Assembly (NCBI GenBank): GCA_026936335.1
Contig: JAPMXV010000029.1
Location: 434,001 to 498,000, forward strand
Direction of reading: 5' to 3'
DNA: 64,000 nucleotides
DNA from: Mantamonas sphyraenae
Taxonomy: Eukaryota > CRuMs > Mantamonadidae
Shown here piece after piece: positions 33,201 to 44,016 of the stretch (positions are counted from its first letter, which is position 1; each line of letters opens with the position of its first letter). Under the pieces are notes generated by a model. The model saw only the letters and a program-made list of their open reading frames with translations. It did no database searches and was not told the DNA's origin. Made by a program: the position numbers and the translations under genes.

Positions 33201-36200
33201 CCTCCTCTTCAGTGGACTTGACCAGCTTGCGGATGTCTCGGTTGCCCTCCGGAGTGGCGAGCACGATGTTCATCTCCATGTCGGACTCGTATGCGCCGAC
33301 AAGGTGCTTGTGCGCCCCAAACAGCAGGTTACCAATCTTGTTTTGATTCTCCACCACGGGTTCGCCGTGCCAGTGGGTCAGAGCGTCGACGAGGTCGATG
33401 ATGGCAAATCGGTTGGCCTCGTTCTCCAGCTGGCACAGCTCGAGGAAGAAGTCCAGCAGCTCTGCGCTGACGTCTGAAAACAGCCGCTGGTTGGCCAAGA
33501 GGATGGCCTTGACGGCGGCGATGCAGTTGCTGGGCGTGCGACTGGCGTACTTTTTGAACAGCTCCATGAAGGGGAAGAGCCAAAAGGCCACTGCTGGGTT
33601 TGAGACGCTGCATGCTTCGATGATGATGAAGCAGTAGGTGACGACAGTGTGGTTGATCTCAATGTGCAGGTTCTGGTCCTGCATGCGTGTGAGCAGGTTG
33701 ACCACCACATCCAGGCCACCAAGCTGGGCAAAAAGCCTCTGGAACCACTCGCCCGTGGTGTTGACATAGACGGGCTTGCGGTTGAGGACCCAAGCGGCGT
33801 TGGTGTGGTCGGCAGTGAGAGCGGCGGTTTGTGCGTTGGGAAAGACGAGCTCCTGGATCTTGGCCAGATAGAACTGCACCGCATTGAGATCCATGGTGGT
33901 GTTTGTGCGCAAAGTGTCGCCCCCCTTGCTGTTGAGCTGCTCGTTGAGACCACGCAGGTAGAAGGAGCAGGCGTAGAGGGGCGCGAGCCACTTGCTGTCG
34001 ACACGGCGCAAATACCAGATGTCCTCCACAGCGCGGTAGGGCTGCAGGGTGACCTCGCGGTAGGGCGGGGTGCGATCGATCTGCTGCACGTACGAGTCGC
34101 CAGCGGTGGTGGAGGTGACTGCCTCTGCGTTGCTGGAGGAGGAGGAGGAGGATGAGGGGGAGCCGCCATCCTCTGCAAAACCAGCGCCAGCCGAGGAGCT
34201 GCCAGGGCCTGCGTTGTTCTCTTGGGCACTGGAGCGCTGAATGCCCGGCAAATCGATGCCCTCGTTGAGGTGTACAATGTATCCGGAGGCCTTGTGCTGG
34301 ATGACGACAATTTGGTCGAGCTGGACAGGGTCCTGCTTGGTGAGCGTGCGGTCGGTGGGCACAAATCGCCAATGGCAGGCCATGTGGTCGGGCTTGTCCG
34401 AGAGGAAGAGACGGACCGGGGGCGGCGGGGCGTCCTCGTCGTCTTCGTCGTCAGCATCTGCCTCTGCTTCGCCTTCGCGTACGTCCTGTCCACCCGCAGC
34501 AGCACGTTGGCTGCCTCCTGATCCCTGGCCCGAGCCCGGGTGCATGGAGTTTGTGCGCTTGGACATGGTGGTGCCACCGCGCGGCATGAAGGAGACGCTG
34601 CGCAGGCTGTCACTTGTTCCTTCGCCACCCACGCCGTCGCCAAAGTCGTCTTCCATGTCGCCTTGCTCCTCTGCGCCATCCATGTTTGCGTTTTCTTCCT
34701 CTCCGTCTTCGTCGCCTTCACGGCGCTTGCGTCGGCGTCGCTTGCGCTTTCGCTTCTTGCTCGACGAGAACATGCCCAGGACGCCCTTCTTGGCCAGGTT
34801 CTGTGTGACCAGTTGCCTGGTGGCCTCACCTGCAGCGCCGGCAAAGTTTGCAATGTCTGCAATGGCGTCTGCTGCGCCCTTGCCGATTTGGTCGAACTGC
34901 TCTGCGAACGCCTTTCCAACTTCCTCGCCGACCTTGGCCAGCTGATTGGAGTCGTCGTCCAGTTCGTCGAGATCGTAGTCGTCGTATTCGTCGTCGTTTT
35001 CCGAGGTTTGCACTGAGGGGGGGGGGGAGACAATGGGGTGCAGGTGAATCAGGTGTTAGCACGGAGTGAACGCGGGGTGTCCAAGTGCGTGCGTGTGCGT
35101 GTATGTGTGCTATCGTGGAGTGGGCATCATCACTTACGGTAGCGTCGCACAATGGCGACATCGTCTGGGTGGACGGCGAGGTAGAGACCGGTGAGAAGAT
35201 GCTTGATGCGCACGACCTCGTTCCAGTACACCTGGCCGCCGCCACCACGGAACTTTTCGACCTGCCAGTACTCTGTAGAACGGTTGTGCTTGTAGCGCAG
35301 GAGGTCGACAGCAGGGATGGTGCGGAAGAACGGGGCAGAGGGAAGCGCTCGCAGGTAATCGGTGGTGTCGAGGACCGAAAGAGAGGCGCCTGCGTGCTGA
35401 ATGATCTGGTCGACCAAGGACTGGTCGACGTCTTCCAACTCCATGGCTTCCATCATCTCTTGCATGTCTTCGCCAGAAAAGGCAGCGGTGCTCTTTTGCA
35501 CGAGTTTGCTGAGCCCTTTGCGGAAGCCGAACCGGCTCTTGGACGGGTCGAGGAGAGCACCGAGGCGCAAGGGGCTCATGCTGCCCTGTTGCACTTCCTT
35601 CTCCTTGTCCTTGTCTGCGTCAGCCTGGCCTTCTGCGTCCGTACTTGCTTCGGCGTCGGAGGAAGAGGAACCGTCTGTGCCTGTGCTAGGACTGCCAGCG
35701 GCCTCCGAGGTGCTGGGAGACAGGGTCGAGTCTTCTTCAGACAGAAAGGCTTGCATCTGTTGCTCTTCAGCCTCGCGCAACTTGCGCTCTTCTTCCTGAC
35801 GGCGGCGCTCGTCGGCGTTTGGATCAATGAGTGCCAACTGGGGCATGTCCTTGTCACTGCGCTGGTCTGGCTTGAGATCCAGCGAGAGAAGGCCGTCGTA
35901 CTCGCGGTGAGCTATGCTGATGATGTCGCTGACCTGCAGCACGGAATCCTTTGTGAAGAGGCCCGAGCGCTTGATCGCCCACAAGCACTTGTCTCGAGTG
36001 CTGGACACGACGAAGCGGTTGCCTGTGGTAATAAAGGGAAAGTCCAAACCCAGGTGGGCACCGACCATTTGTTGAGCGCGCACGCTGAGAAGCACAACGC
36101 TGTCCTCGACGTGGATATGCTCGCCTGTGCTCACACAAAGTACACGCAGCCGCGTTAGCAAACTGAGAATGGGACGCAGAGCATGCACAGAGCCATGTAG

Positions 36201-37187
36201 GGACAAGGACGTGGTGCACCTATATGTGTGTGTGTGGGGAGGAAGAGGGCGAGGCAGGCACAGGATGTGGTGTGGAGGGTGGGTTGGCAAAGCGGCAGGG
36301 AAGCCGGTGTTCACGGAAACACAAGGGGCAAGGAGGGTCGGCCTACCTTCTTTGCGAGCCTTGCTGCCGGGCATGATTTTGAAGTAGCAGTTGGTGTCAC
36401 CCGGATGGAGACCCAGAGAGGCGTTGGAGGAGGCGTTGCGGTCCATGGAAATGAACTTGTCGCCGATGATTTCACGGAGCTGAATCACCTGGCCGTACAC
36501 CACTTTCTCTCCCGCCAGTTTGGCAATGTACTCCTGGTTGTCGCGGTTCTCACGGGCAACTTCCTCGTACAGAGGGTCGTTCCACTTGATGTAGCGGCTG
36601 CCTTGCTCTTGCTGTGGTGGGCGGTGGTGGGGGTGTGAGCAAAGGTGGGCGGTGTCTGCATGGCGTGTCGTGCGGGGATGGGCAGGGAGCTCTGCAAGGG
36701 AAAAAACGCACCTCGAGACGCATCTGCTTGTCGTGCTTGAGACGCGGCAGCAATTTGAACATGTTTGAGGAACCTGGCAGAGACAAGTGGGTGTTGTGTG
36801 AGCATGGCGGGGCGGTGGAGCGTGCAGCGGGGCGTGTTTTGCGATCAAGGCGAGTGCGAGGGCTACACTGCGGCTGGAGGGGCGGGCAAACGGGATGGGC
36901 AGGGCCGAGGCAAGACGCAGCGCATGGGAAAGCTGGCCAAGAGAGGCAGCAATGGCGTGGGTGGGAATCGGGGAGGCAGGTGGACGCTGCAAGTGGCGAT
37001 GGAGGGGCAACTCGGAGGTGGGAACCAAGAACTCACTGGGCTCGTCAAGCTGGTCGGTCTGAAGACACACGCTGTCGGCCATGACGAGCAGCATGCCGTC
37101 CCCTAGGGCGTCGGTGGGATTGGCCGACGTCAGGGACATGTAGATGACATCCCCAAAGTGCAGGTGTGGTGTTTCCTGCTGGGACAT
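27235..37187 (-). CDS. ITPR: Inositol 1,4,5-trisphosphate receptor Ca2+ channel
   Basis: Intracellular Ca2+-release channel. Exons (complement): 37037..37187, 36712..36773, 36347..36611, 35138..36124, 27235..35012, giving about 3080 residues. The N-terminus FGDVIYMSLTSANP and the MIR/trefoil segments with VYGQVIQLREI, YWNEVVRIKHLLTG and YLAVHPDDVAIVRRY match the ligand-binding module. A long helical solenoid (RIH-type) follows, with VRHQILVKENFQLFQLIYLL among its recognisable parts. About six membrane segments fall at roughly 2660-2910, with a pore-region SSGGD in place of the usual GGGVGD, then LLNILFGIIVDTFAELR. The end has the zinc-binding CFVCDQPAAVF...HITEEHSMFHYVHF and a coiled coil, all typical of IP3 receptors. 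Length and absence of SPRY domains argue against a ryanodine receptor. The last exon of 7778 nt is the longest in the window. Head-to-head with the PHOSPHO-like gene (66 bp). Confidence 0.93.
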
Positions 37188-37253
37188 GGTCTGCGGGATG
37201 CGCGGTTTGCCGTGGGGACGCGAGTGCGAGTGCGCGACCAAGAGTGAGGCGAC
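37188..37253. promoter_or_regulatory. Divergent intergenic region, IP3 receptor / PHOSPHO-like
   Basis: Only 66 GC-rich bases lie between opposing ATGs. The region includes two GCGAGTGCGAGTGCGCG-like tandem units (about 37217-37240). Both genes must be driven from here or from within each other's 5' ends. Confidence 0.4.
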
Positions 37254-38123
37254 ATGAGCAACAGCTTCTACGAAACACAGCGGTTGCTGATTGTGTTTGA
37301 CTACGACAACACGCTGATTGGAGACAACTCGGACAAGCTGATTGTGCAGGCGCTGGAGTCGACCCTGTTCGAGACGGCCCTTGCAGACTATGCTCGGCGC
37401 AAGGAGGAGGAGGAAGGATTTGGTTGGACCCAGTTCATGGACGAAATGATGGGGGAACTGCATGCGCGAGGATACACGCAGGAAGATTTTGAGCGGGTGT
37501 TTGCGGAGACTGCGTTTGACACCGAGTTTGGCAAGGTGTTGTTGAAGCTTGCGACGACACAGGGAGTGGAGCTGGCGATTGTTTCGGATAGCAACACGGT
37601 GTTTATCGACATGATCAACAGGGCCAAGGGCATTCAGGATGCGTTTGGTTGCGTGGTGACCAACCCGGCGGAGTGGAACGAGGAGGGTCGGCTGGAGGTT
37701 CGTCCGCTGCAGCCGCTGGACACGCCCCACGGCTGCACACGGTGCAACGCAAACATCTGCAAGGGAAAGGAGGTGACTGCGCTGATCGAAGAGTCGGACA
37801 AGAATGGTCGGGTGGTGTATGTGGGAGACGGGCGCAACGACTTTCACGCAGCTGCGGCCCTGTTCCGAGGCGACATGGTCCTTGCTCGCACGGGATACCC
37901 GCTGGCAAAGCAGCTTCAAGAGGATGTTGCGAAGGAGAAGGTGGATCGGGAGGTGCGGGCGACGATTAGGCTGTGGGAAGACTGGGCGGATCTTGGTCAG
38001 CAACTGGAAGACGTGGTGGCCGAGTTCCAGGAGAGGGCCAAGGAGCAGCCGTCGGAACATGACCAAGAGAAGTTGCAGGAGGGTTTGGACAAGGTGCTGG
38101 AGGATTTGAAGAGGCCCTGGTGA
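37254..38123 (+). CDS. PHOSPHO1/PHOSPHO2-type HAD phosphatase
   Basis: Soluble HAD-superfamily phosphatase of 289 residues, intronless. Motif I is LIVFDYDNTLIGDNSD (nucleophile and acid Asp present), motif II IVSDSN, and motif IV VVYVGDGRNDFHAA. The cysteine-rich loop TPHGCTRCNANICKGK is the hallmark of the PHOSPHO group, whose members hydrolyse phosphocholine, phosphoethanolamine or pyridoxal-5-phosphate. The C-terminal 60 residues are a charged helix not typical of the animal enzymes. Convergent with the MscS-like gene (33 bp between stops). Substrate unknown. Confidence 0.92.
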   Translation: MSNSFYETQRLLIVFDYDNTLIGDNSDKLIVQALESTLFETALADYARRKEEEEGFGWTQFMDEMMGELHARGYTQEDFERVFAETAFDTEFGKVLLKLATTQGVELAIVSDSNTVFIDMINRAKGIQDAFGCVVTNPAEWNEEGRLEVRPLQPLDTPHGCTRCNANICKGKEVTALIEESDKNGRVVYVGDGRNDFHAAAALFRGDMVLARTGYPLAKQLQEDVAKEKVDREVRATIRLWEDWADLGQQLEDVVAEFQERAKEQPSEHDQEKLQEGLDKVLEDLKRPW

Positions 38124-38156
38124 GGAATGAAGAAGTGATCCATTGTTGCGGTCAAG

Positions 38157-40550
38157 TCAGTTTGCCACACCCTTTGCAGGAGGTTCCCATGCGAGGAGGT
38201 GCCGCTGGCCAATGAGAGAGGCACGGGTGAGCACAGAGCCGTGAACTGGAGAGGAAGATTGTGCGGCAAGGGAATCCGTGGAGGAATTCGTGGTCTCCAC
38301 GAGGGCGTGCGTCTGCTGCTGCCAGCGGTCGAGTTCAATGAGTCCCACGCCAAACTCGTTGTCCTTGTCGAGCATGGTGACCTCGCGTTTGTCGTTCCAC
38401 AGCCTGATGCCGAGATCGGCAAAGATCTGTGCCACGGCAAGGTAGAGGCGCGTGCGGATGTCAGTTCGGCGAGAGGTGAATTGCCAGCTGACGCTGATGC
38501 ACACATAGGCTTCCATGACGGCACGTGTGCCGTTCATTTCGAGGATAGCGACCTGGCAGCCCTCGTTTTGGTCGCAGTCTGCGGGATTGCGTCGGATCCA
38601 CTCTTGCAGACGGATCTCGACACCCTGGACTTGCTGGGCAGTGATGTTTGCGTCGACGTCAAAGTGGAGAGGGAGCCAGATGCGTCCTCCCTCGTTGCCG
38701 TTGTGGATTTTCATGCCGCGCAGCTGCTTGTTGCTGAGGCGGATGCCACGGCCATCCCATGTCTTGAACTCTGTGGTCTGCAGGCCAATGCGATACACAA
38801 TGGCATGGGGCCCGTTGTCAAAGTGCACGCGGTCGCCGACGACAAAGGGGCGCACGAGGAGCAGGAAAACGAGGTCCTCAAACAGGGTGCTGAGCATGTT
38901 GCCAAACACAAAGCTGAGGGAGAGGACGAGAGAGGAAAAGGCGACGAGCCAAGCACTGACGTCCTGGCCAAAGAGGACGGCTGCGATGAGGAGGACGGGA
39001 AACATGGCAAAGGTGCGGAGCATACGCTCGACGCTGAGAAAGATCGAGTCGTGGTTGGCGAGGGAGATGGCCAGGTCGCGACGTTGACGGTACATGGCAA
39101 CGACGGCTTGGCGAGTGACGGCGCGAGTGATGATGCCATCGTGATTGATGTCGAAAAGCTTGAAGGCCCTGTCGGCCATGGTTGTGTCGTCGCCATCTTT
39201 GAAGAGACGGGTGAACACCTTGCGGGGAATGACGATGGTGGTGTCGTTGGAGGAGCGCAAGCCTGCGAGACCCGAGCGCTGGCGCTCGAGCTGGGCGATG
39301 TCGGCTGGTTTCATGCCGAGGGTGCTTGCAGCCTTGCTGGAGAGGAAAGAGGCGCCACGCTTCTTGCCAAGGGAGCCCAGAGAGGCAGGGGTGGCCCCAA
39401 AGGCATCCTCCTGCTGCTTTGTGGCGAGGGAGGCAATGTCGTCGCTGCTGGACGACTTTTTTGTTTTCATCATCGGGGCCTTGCTGAGCTTGCTGGAGGA
39501 GCCAGCAGCAGCATGGGTGGAGGTTGTAGACGGAGGCACGGCGAGAGAGGACGAGGTGGTGGAGAAGGTAGAAGAGGAGGAGGAGGAGGAGGAGGAGGAG
39601 GAGGAGGAGGCGGAAGGTTGGGTTGAAACGGCAGTGCCACCGCTTGTGGCGCGCTTGTGCTTCTTGCGATTGCAGTACTGGTCGAAAATGCGGTTTGCAA
39701 GCTTGGCAGCCTCCTTGGAGGAGGTCACGTCGAGTTTGCCATCGTCGGCGGCGACCGTGAGCTGGCGGTTCTTGACGGAGCGCATGAGGTCCACAAAAGT
39801 TCCGGTTGTGCGGACCTGGTTGGCAAAGGTGCGGCCGCGTTGGAGGGTGCCAAGAACGGTCTGGACAAACACGGCGTCACGGACCTTTTCGTGGAACTGC
39901 TCTTCGTGGAAGCCCGCGGCAAAGTAGTGGACGGCAGTGCTTGTGAGGAGAAAGAGGAAGTTGGTGGCAAGGCCCAACACAAGGAGCGGAGAAACGAACC
40001 AGAAAATGGTGCCACGATAGTTGATGCTCCAGGTGACGATCATGGTGATGAAAGCGAGGAGGAGGGAGAGCTCAGAGTCAATAAAAAGCAGGGCAAAGCG
40101 GAGTTGGCTGTTGTCGGACGTCATGATGCTTGTGGTGACCTGGTTGATGGAGTGGACGGTGACCTTGTGCCAGAACGAGACTGAAAGGAGGAGGGACATG
40201 CCGATCCAGGTCCATCCGGTGGCCGTGGTCTTGTCCCACTTGCCGACAGGGTTGAGAAAGAGGACGAATAGCCCTGCGCACAAAAGTAGAATCCAGGTGA
40301 GACGTCTCCATTTGAACTTGCGTGTGGCGCGTGCATCAAAGTCGGCCTCGTCGATGTCGTCTTCGGGGTTGGGTTCCTTTTCGGCGCCGTTGGCGTCGGG
40401 CTGCTTGCCAGAGAGGCTGGCGACGGCTGCCGAAGCTGCCGACTGTAGATTTGCCAAGCTCTTGCGAGGGGCTCGTTTGGCCTCTGTGGGTGGATCCTCT
40501 GCCTTGACTGAGATGAGGGAGATCTCGTCGTCTGACTTTGGTTCACTCAT
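38157..40550 (-). CDS. MscS-like mechanosensitive channel with EF-hand-like loop
   Basis: Single-exon protein of 797 residues from ATG 40550 (an ATG at 40595 is possible). A polar acidic N-terminus leads to two pairs of membrane helices (LTWILLLCAGLFVLFLNPV, TWIGMSLLLSVSFW and two more). A cytosolic stretch follows with a polyserine tract encoded by GAG/CTC repeats (39560-39612) and a degenerate EF-hand loop FDINHDGIITRAV (position 12 is not Glu). The MscS core then follows: two further TM helices, the pore-lining VFGNMLSTLFEDLVFLLL and the beta-domain RPFVVGDRVHFDNG. This is the order seen in fungal Msy1/Msy2 EF-hand MscS proteins of the ER. The likely role is osmotic or membrane-tension Ca2+ and ion release; membrane location is not deducible. 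Confidence 0.9.
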   Translation of the reverse strand: MSEPKSDDEISLISVKAEDPPTEAKRAPRKSLANLQSAASAAVASLSGKQPDANGAEKEPNPEDDIDEADFDARATRKFKWRRLTWILLLCAGLFVLFLNPVGKWDKTTATGWTWIGMSLLLSVSFWHKVTVHSINQVTTSIMTSDNSQLRFALLFIDSELSLLLAFITMIVTWSINYRGTIFWFVSPLLVLGLATNFLFLLTSTAVHYFAAGFHEEQFHEKVRDAVFVQTVLGTLQRGRTFANQVRTTGTFVDLMRSVKNRQLTVAADDGKLDVTSSKEAAKLANRIFDQYCNRKKHKRATSGGTAVSTQPSASSSSSSSSSSSSSTFSTTSSSLAVPPSTTSTHAAAGSSSKLSKAPMMKTKKSSSSDDIASLATKQQEDAFGATPASLGSLGKKRGASFLSSKAASTLGMKPADIAQLERQRSGLAGLRSSNDTTIVIPRKVFTRLFKDGDDTTMADRAFKLFDINHDGIITRAVTRQAVVAMYRQRRDLAISLANHDSIFLSVERMLRTFAMFPVLLIAAVLFGQDVSAWLVAFSSLVLSLSFVFGNMLSTLFEDLVFLLLVRPFVVGDRVHFDNGPHAIVYRIGLQTTEFKTWDGRGIRLSNKQLRGMKIHNGNEGGRIWLPLHFDVDANITAQQVQGVEIRLQEWIRRNPADCDQNEGCQVAILEMNGTRAVMEAYVCISVSWQFTSRRTDIRTRLYLAVAQIFADLGIRLWNDKREVTMLDKDNEFGVGLIELDRWQQQTHALVETTNSSTDSLAAQSSSPVHGSVLTRASLIGQRHLLAWEPPAKGVAN
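39560..39612 (-). repeat. Trinucleotide run (GAG/CTC) in the MscS-like gene
   Basis: A GAG run on the plus strand reads as TCC serine codons in the gene (polyserine). Comparable polyserine-coding runs occur in RIC8 (10380-10425), INTS6 (25120-25180) and IFT88 (54915-54950). Confidence 0.8.
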
Positions 40551-40627
40551 GGGGAAGGCAGCGCTTGGGGTTGGCGGCCAATGCGCGCGTGTCATGGCAC
40601 CGGAACTTTTTTCGTAGCAAGCAGATT
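40551..40627. promoter_or_regulatory. Divergent intergenic region, MscS / peroxiredoxin, with CCAAT-type palindrome
   Basis: The 77 bp contain GGTTGGCGGCCAATGCG around 40572-40588, a CCAAT motif in near-palindromic context. A TTTTTTCG tract and CAG (40622-40624) then stand four bases before the peroxiredoxin ATG, resembling a 3' splice site. Confidence 0.4.
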
Positions 40628-41712
40628 ATGTCGCAGTACATTGGCAAGACCGCCCCTTCGTTCACCGCTGACGCCGTCATTGATGGCGACTTTGAGGAGT
40701 TCTCCCTGGAGGCCCACCGCGGTAGGTTTTGGTCGTTTGGAGAGGCGTGGAGAAGTGGAGCGGATCTTTTTCCGGTGCATGACACGGTGCGAGGAGCGCG
40801 GTTCAAAAAGAGGGAGGCGGAGGGATGGGACGGGGAAGCGGGGAAGGGATATGCATGAGTGGGAAGGGGGGTAAGGAGAATAAGTTGGGCCCAGGGAAAT
40901 AGGAAGCACGGAAGGCGAGGAGAGAAGAGGTCGGAGGAGTGGGAGGGAGAGAGAGGGAAGACGGAAAGCGGTGCGCAAGCTGACACGTCGGAATGGACAC
41001 GAACACTTGTATGCTCTGCGTGCGTGCGTGTGTGTGTGTGCGCGCGCGTGGTTATGTTTCACGTTCCACACAGGCAAGTACGTGGTGCTGTTCTTCTACC
41101 CGCTGGACTTCACGTTTGTGTGCCCGACGGAGATCTGCGCATTCAGCGACCGCGCTCAGGAGTTCAAGGAGCTGGGCTGCGAGCTGGCCGCCATCTCGGT
41201 CGACTCCAAGGTAAGTGAGGCGAAGAGGGATGTGGGGATGTGGGCGTGTGTGCGTAGAGGGTGCAGGTGCGAGAGGGCGAGGGAGGCGGAAAGAAGAGTC
41301 TGGAAGGGCGGAAGCTTTGGCGTTGACACGAAGGGGGTTTCGTGGCACGCAGTACACGCATCTGGCGTGGACCAACACGCCGCGCAAGGAAGGTGGCGTG
41401 GGCAACCTGCAGATCCCGCTTGTGAGCGATCTGAACAAGAAGATTGCCTCGGACTACGGTGTGCTGCTGGAGGAGGCCGGTGTTGCGTACCGCGGCCTGT
41501 TCATCATCGACCAGAAGGGCGACGTGCGCGTCATGATGGTCAACGACCTGCCCATTGGTCGCAGCGTGGACGAGACCCTGCGTCTGCTGCAGGCCATCCA
41601 GTTCAACGACGAGCACGGAGAGGTGTGCCCTGCCAACTGGACCCCTGGAGAGGCCACCATGAAGGACAACCCCAAGGACTCGCAGGAGTACTTCAAGACC
41701 CTGGAAGGCTAA
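40628..41712 (+). CDS. PRX: Typical 2-Cys peroxiredoxin (thioredoxin peroxidase)
   Basis: Reduces H2O2 and organic peroxides using thioredoxin; cytosolic or nuclear, since no targeting peptide is seen. Exons 40628..40721, 41074..41210, 41353..41712 give 196 residues, the standard length. The peroxidatic cysteine is in [13 protein letters not shown], the resolving cysteine in HGEVCPANW, and the C-terminal segment keeps the YF motif ([10 protein letters not shown], helix before the end) linked to peroxide sensitivity. Active-site Arg/Thr context is conserved ([14 protein letters not shown]). The first intron is 352 bp, purine-rich and without other content I can identify. Confidence 0.97.
40722..41073 (+). 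other. Peroxiredoxin intron 1, 352 bp, no gene seen
   Basis: G/A-rich on the coding strand for most of its length, turning into GTGTGTGCGCGCGC and a pyrimidine/CACACAG acceptor. No conserved ORF, tRNA or snoRNA boxes are evident. Confidence 0.6.
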
Positions 41713-41759
41713 GCACCGAGCATGATCCGCACAAGCGAGCAAGTCCTCACGTGGAGCGT

Positions 41760-41761
41760 GA

Positions 41762-41792
<31 letters not shown>

Positions 41793-41800
41793 TGCGTGAA
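41760..41800 (+). repeat. (GT)n microsatellite
   Basis: A GT/TG dinucleotide run of about 35 bases lies in the 138 bp between the peroxiredoxin stop and the zinc-finger gene start. Confidence 0.85.
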
Positions 41801-41850
41801 GGCCACCAAAACAAACACCCGGCACGTTCGCCCCCCCCCCGCCCGAAAGC

Positions 41851-43924
41851 ATGGAAAGTGGTGCGCGACGAGGGAGTGTGACATCGATGGGTGGACCCAG
41901 CACAGTGGGACGTACGAGTTCGCAGGTGTCGATGATGTCGATCAAAGAGGAACCCGTGAGCGAGTTGGCGCAGGCGCGTGTGTTGCTGTGCCACGTGTGC
42001 TGCAACCGCTTTGTGTGCTCGTCCATGAGACTGCACCCGGCCGTATGTCTGCGCAATCGCAAGGCGCAGCAACGCCAGCTGCCGGAGTACATGCGAACAG
42101 CCGCGCCAAAGAGCCCCACGGTGTCTGTGCCCGGGTTGCACGACGCGGCCGAGGCGTACGACGAGTACAATCGGCAGGCCAAAGCAGCGTACCTTGCGTC
42201 GCTGCCGCAGTGCAGTACGCCCTGTTCACGCCGCTGGATCAACTTGGAGAAGCTACGCATGCACAAGCAGGGTAAGTGGGGCAGGGTGGTGCGTAGGAGG
42301 CACGCTTTTGAGTTGGCTGACCACAAGGCGAGAGCAGACGAGTGTTCGGTGGCCATGACACACCAGGTGGCCAAGTATGGACGAGGCATGACCAAATATG
42401 ACCAAAACATGCAAAGTAGTGCACCCAGCAAGCGTCTGAATGGCACCATGAGCCTTTCACAGAGCCTCAGCGGGTCCAGGTCACAAAGGTACGTTGAAGC
42501 GCACCGGGGTGTTCAACTGGCGCCCACAACACCACATACACACACATACACACATCAATGTGCGCATGAGTGTACACGCACATGATCAAAGATGACACTG
42601 ACACAAGGAGGTGTGCGCTGGCGTGCGCGGATGAATGGCACAGGGGCAAGCAACAGATGCGAAGCCCGGGGAAACGGGAAAAGGTCACGCCGCTGGCCTA
42701 CCTGGCCATGAGGTAAGCCCCACACAAAAGCACACATAACACACAAACACAGGGTCCTTTCATGGTGTGTAGACTGACACACGCATACGCAATGCGCTCA
42801 GGGGCATCCAACTGGAGGCGGAGGACCTGGACGAGGAACCTGACGAGCTGCTGCCGTACAGCAAGACACGTGGGCGCAGCGGACGGGAGATGAAGCGCAC
42901 AGAGAGCACGTCTAGCTCAGGGTTTGGCAGTGAGACGACCGTGGCCACGTTGACCAAGTACGCAGGAGGCAATGACCCACAGGAGCTGTTTGCAGCCATC
43001 AAACGGCCGTCCAAGGCGCTGGAGCAGGGGGATGCAGAGCGAAGAAAACCGTCGCAATGGTATGGCGAGGGAGAGGACGAGGAAGATGAGGAGGATGGCC
43101 AAGGGGGGGAGGAGGATGACGAGGATGACGAGGAGGAGGAGGAGGAGGAGGCAGGGGAAGGCGGTGGCAGAAGGCAACGACGCGATGTGGACAAGAGCCA
43201 GGGGGGCCAAAAGAGAGGCAGCAGCAAGAAAAAGACGATGTACGATGAACACGGACGCAGGGTTCGTGCCGACGGAAGCCATGTACGTGGGCGGCCGCGC
43301 GTGTTGAACAAGCAGAAAGAGTACGAGGCGGCGGACCATCCGCTGTTTTCTGATGTGACCCTGTACAGCCAAAAGTACCTGCGCACGGTGTATCATGAGC
43401 GCACGCTGGAGAAGCTGAAGAAGCAGCAGCACGCAGAGAGGAAGCGGGCGCGGCGGTCGCGCAGGAGACGCAGGCGCACGTCGTCGTCGTCGGAGGCAGA
43501 GACGGGCTTTTGGAACGCAGCCGACCCGTTTGGAACGAGTGGCTTTGGTCAGAACGGCGACGAGGAAGGAGATGACGAGGAGGAGTTGTACAACAATGTG
43601 GGCGTCGGCCAGTCGCCGAGGAGGACTGAGCACGGGGCCGGTGTGGTGGTGATGGAGGATGTGGGCGGGGAGGAAGAGGATGAGGGAGCCCTTACGCTGG
43701 TGGAAAAGAGCATGTTTGTGACCCCTGTGGTGACAGAGGAGCAGAAGAAGAAGGAGCGGCAAGCCGCGGAGGAGGCTGCCAAGCGCCAGGAGCAGGAGGA
43801 TCGCTTTGGGTTTGCACCCACCAGTGTGAATGTGGATGCTCTTGAAGGAGGCACTGGCTCATCCGATCTGGGCGCAGACAACGAATTTGGCTATGTGCCG
43901 AACCTGGGATTTCTGCGGAAATGA
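41851..43924 (+). CDS. C2HC-type zinc-finger, acidic/basic low-complexity protein
   Basis: Function unknown. Exons 41851..42488, 42608..42712 (or 42611; both acceptors keep frame), 42802..43924, about 621 residues. The N-terminal third has one clear C2HC finger, C-x2-C-x11-H-x3-C (LCHVC...RLHPAVC), the spacing of ZC2HC1-type fingers that act in RNA-associated or ciliary/basal-body proteins. A second degenerate copy ([18 protein letters not shown]) follows. The remainder is disordered: a poly-Glu/Asp block (43070-43160), KKKT and RRSRRRRRR basic stretches that look nuclear, and a C-terminal [15 protein letters not shown] segment. A strong GTAAGT at 42272 lies inside the first exon, but no acceptor restores frame, so it is left as coding. 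Confidence 0.7.
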
Positions 43925-44016
43925 TGATGGATGGTGGTGGTGGTGCTATGAAATGAAACCAAGCAAGAACAAAAGAGGGAACGGAACCAGATTGCAGCAG
44001 CACTGAACCAGAACAT

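Noticed and set aside
27235-37187. Ryanodine receptor
   Set aside because: Length of about 3080 residues, no SPRY or RyR repeats, and IP3R-type C-terminal zinc motif.
42272-42369. Intron in exon 1 of the zinc-finger gene (GTAAGT donor)
   Set aside because: No downstream AG restores the reading frame; the uninterrupted frame is open.
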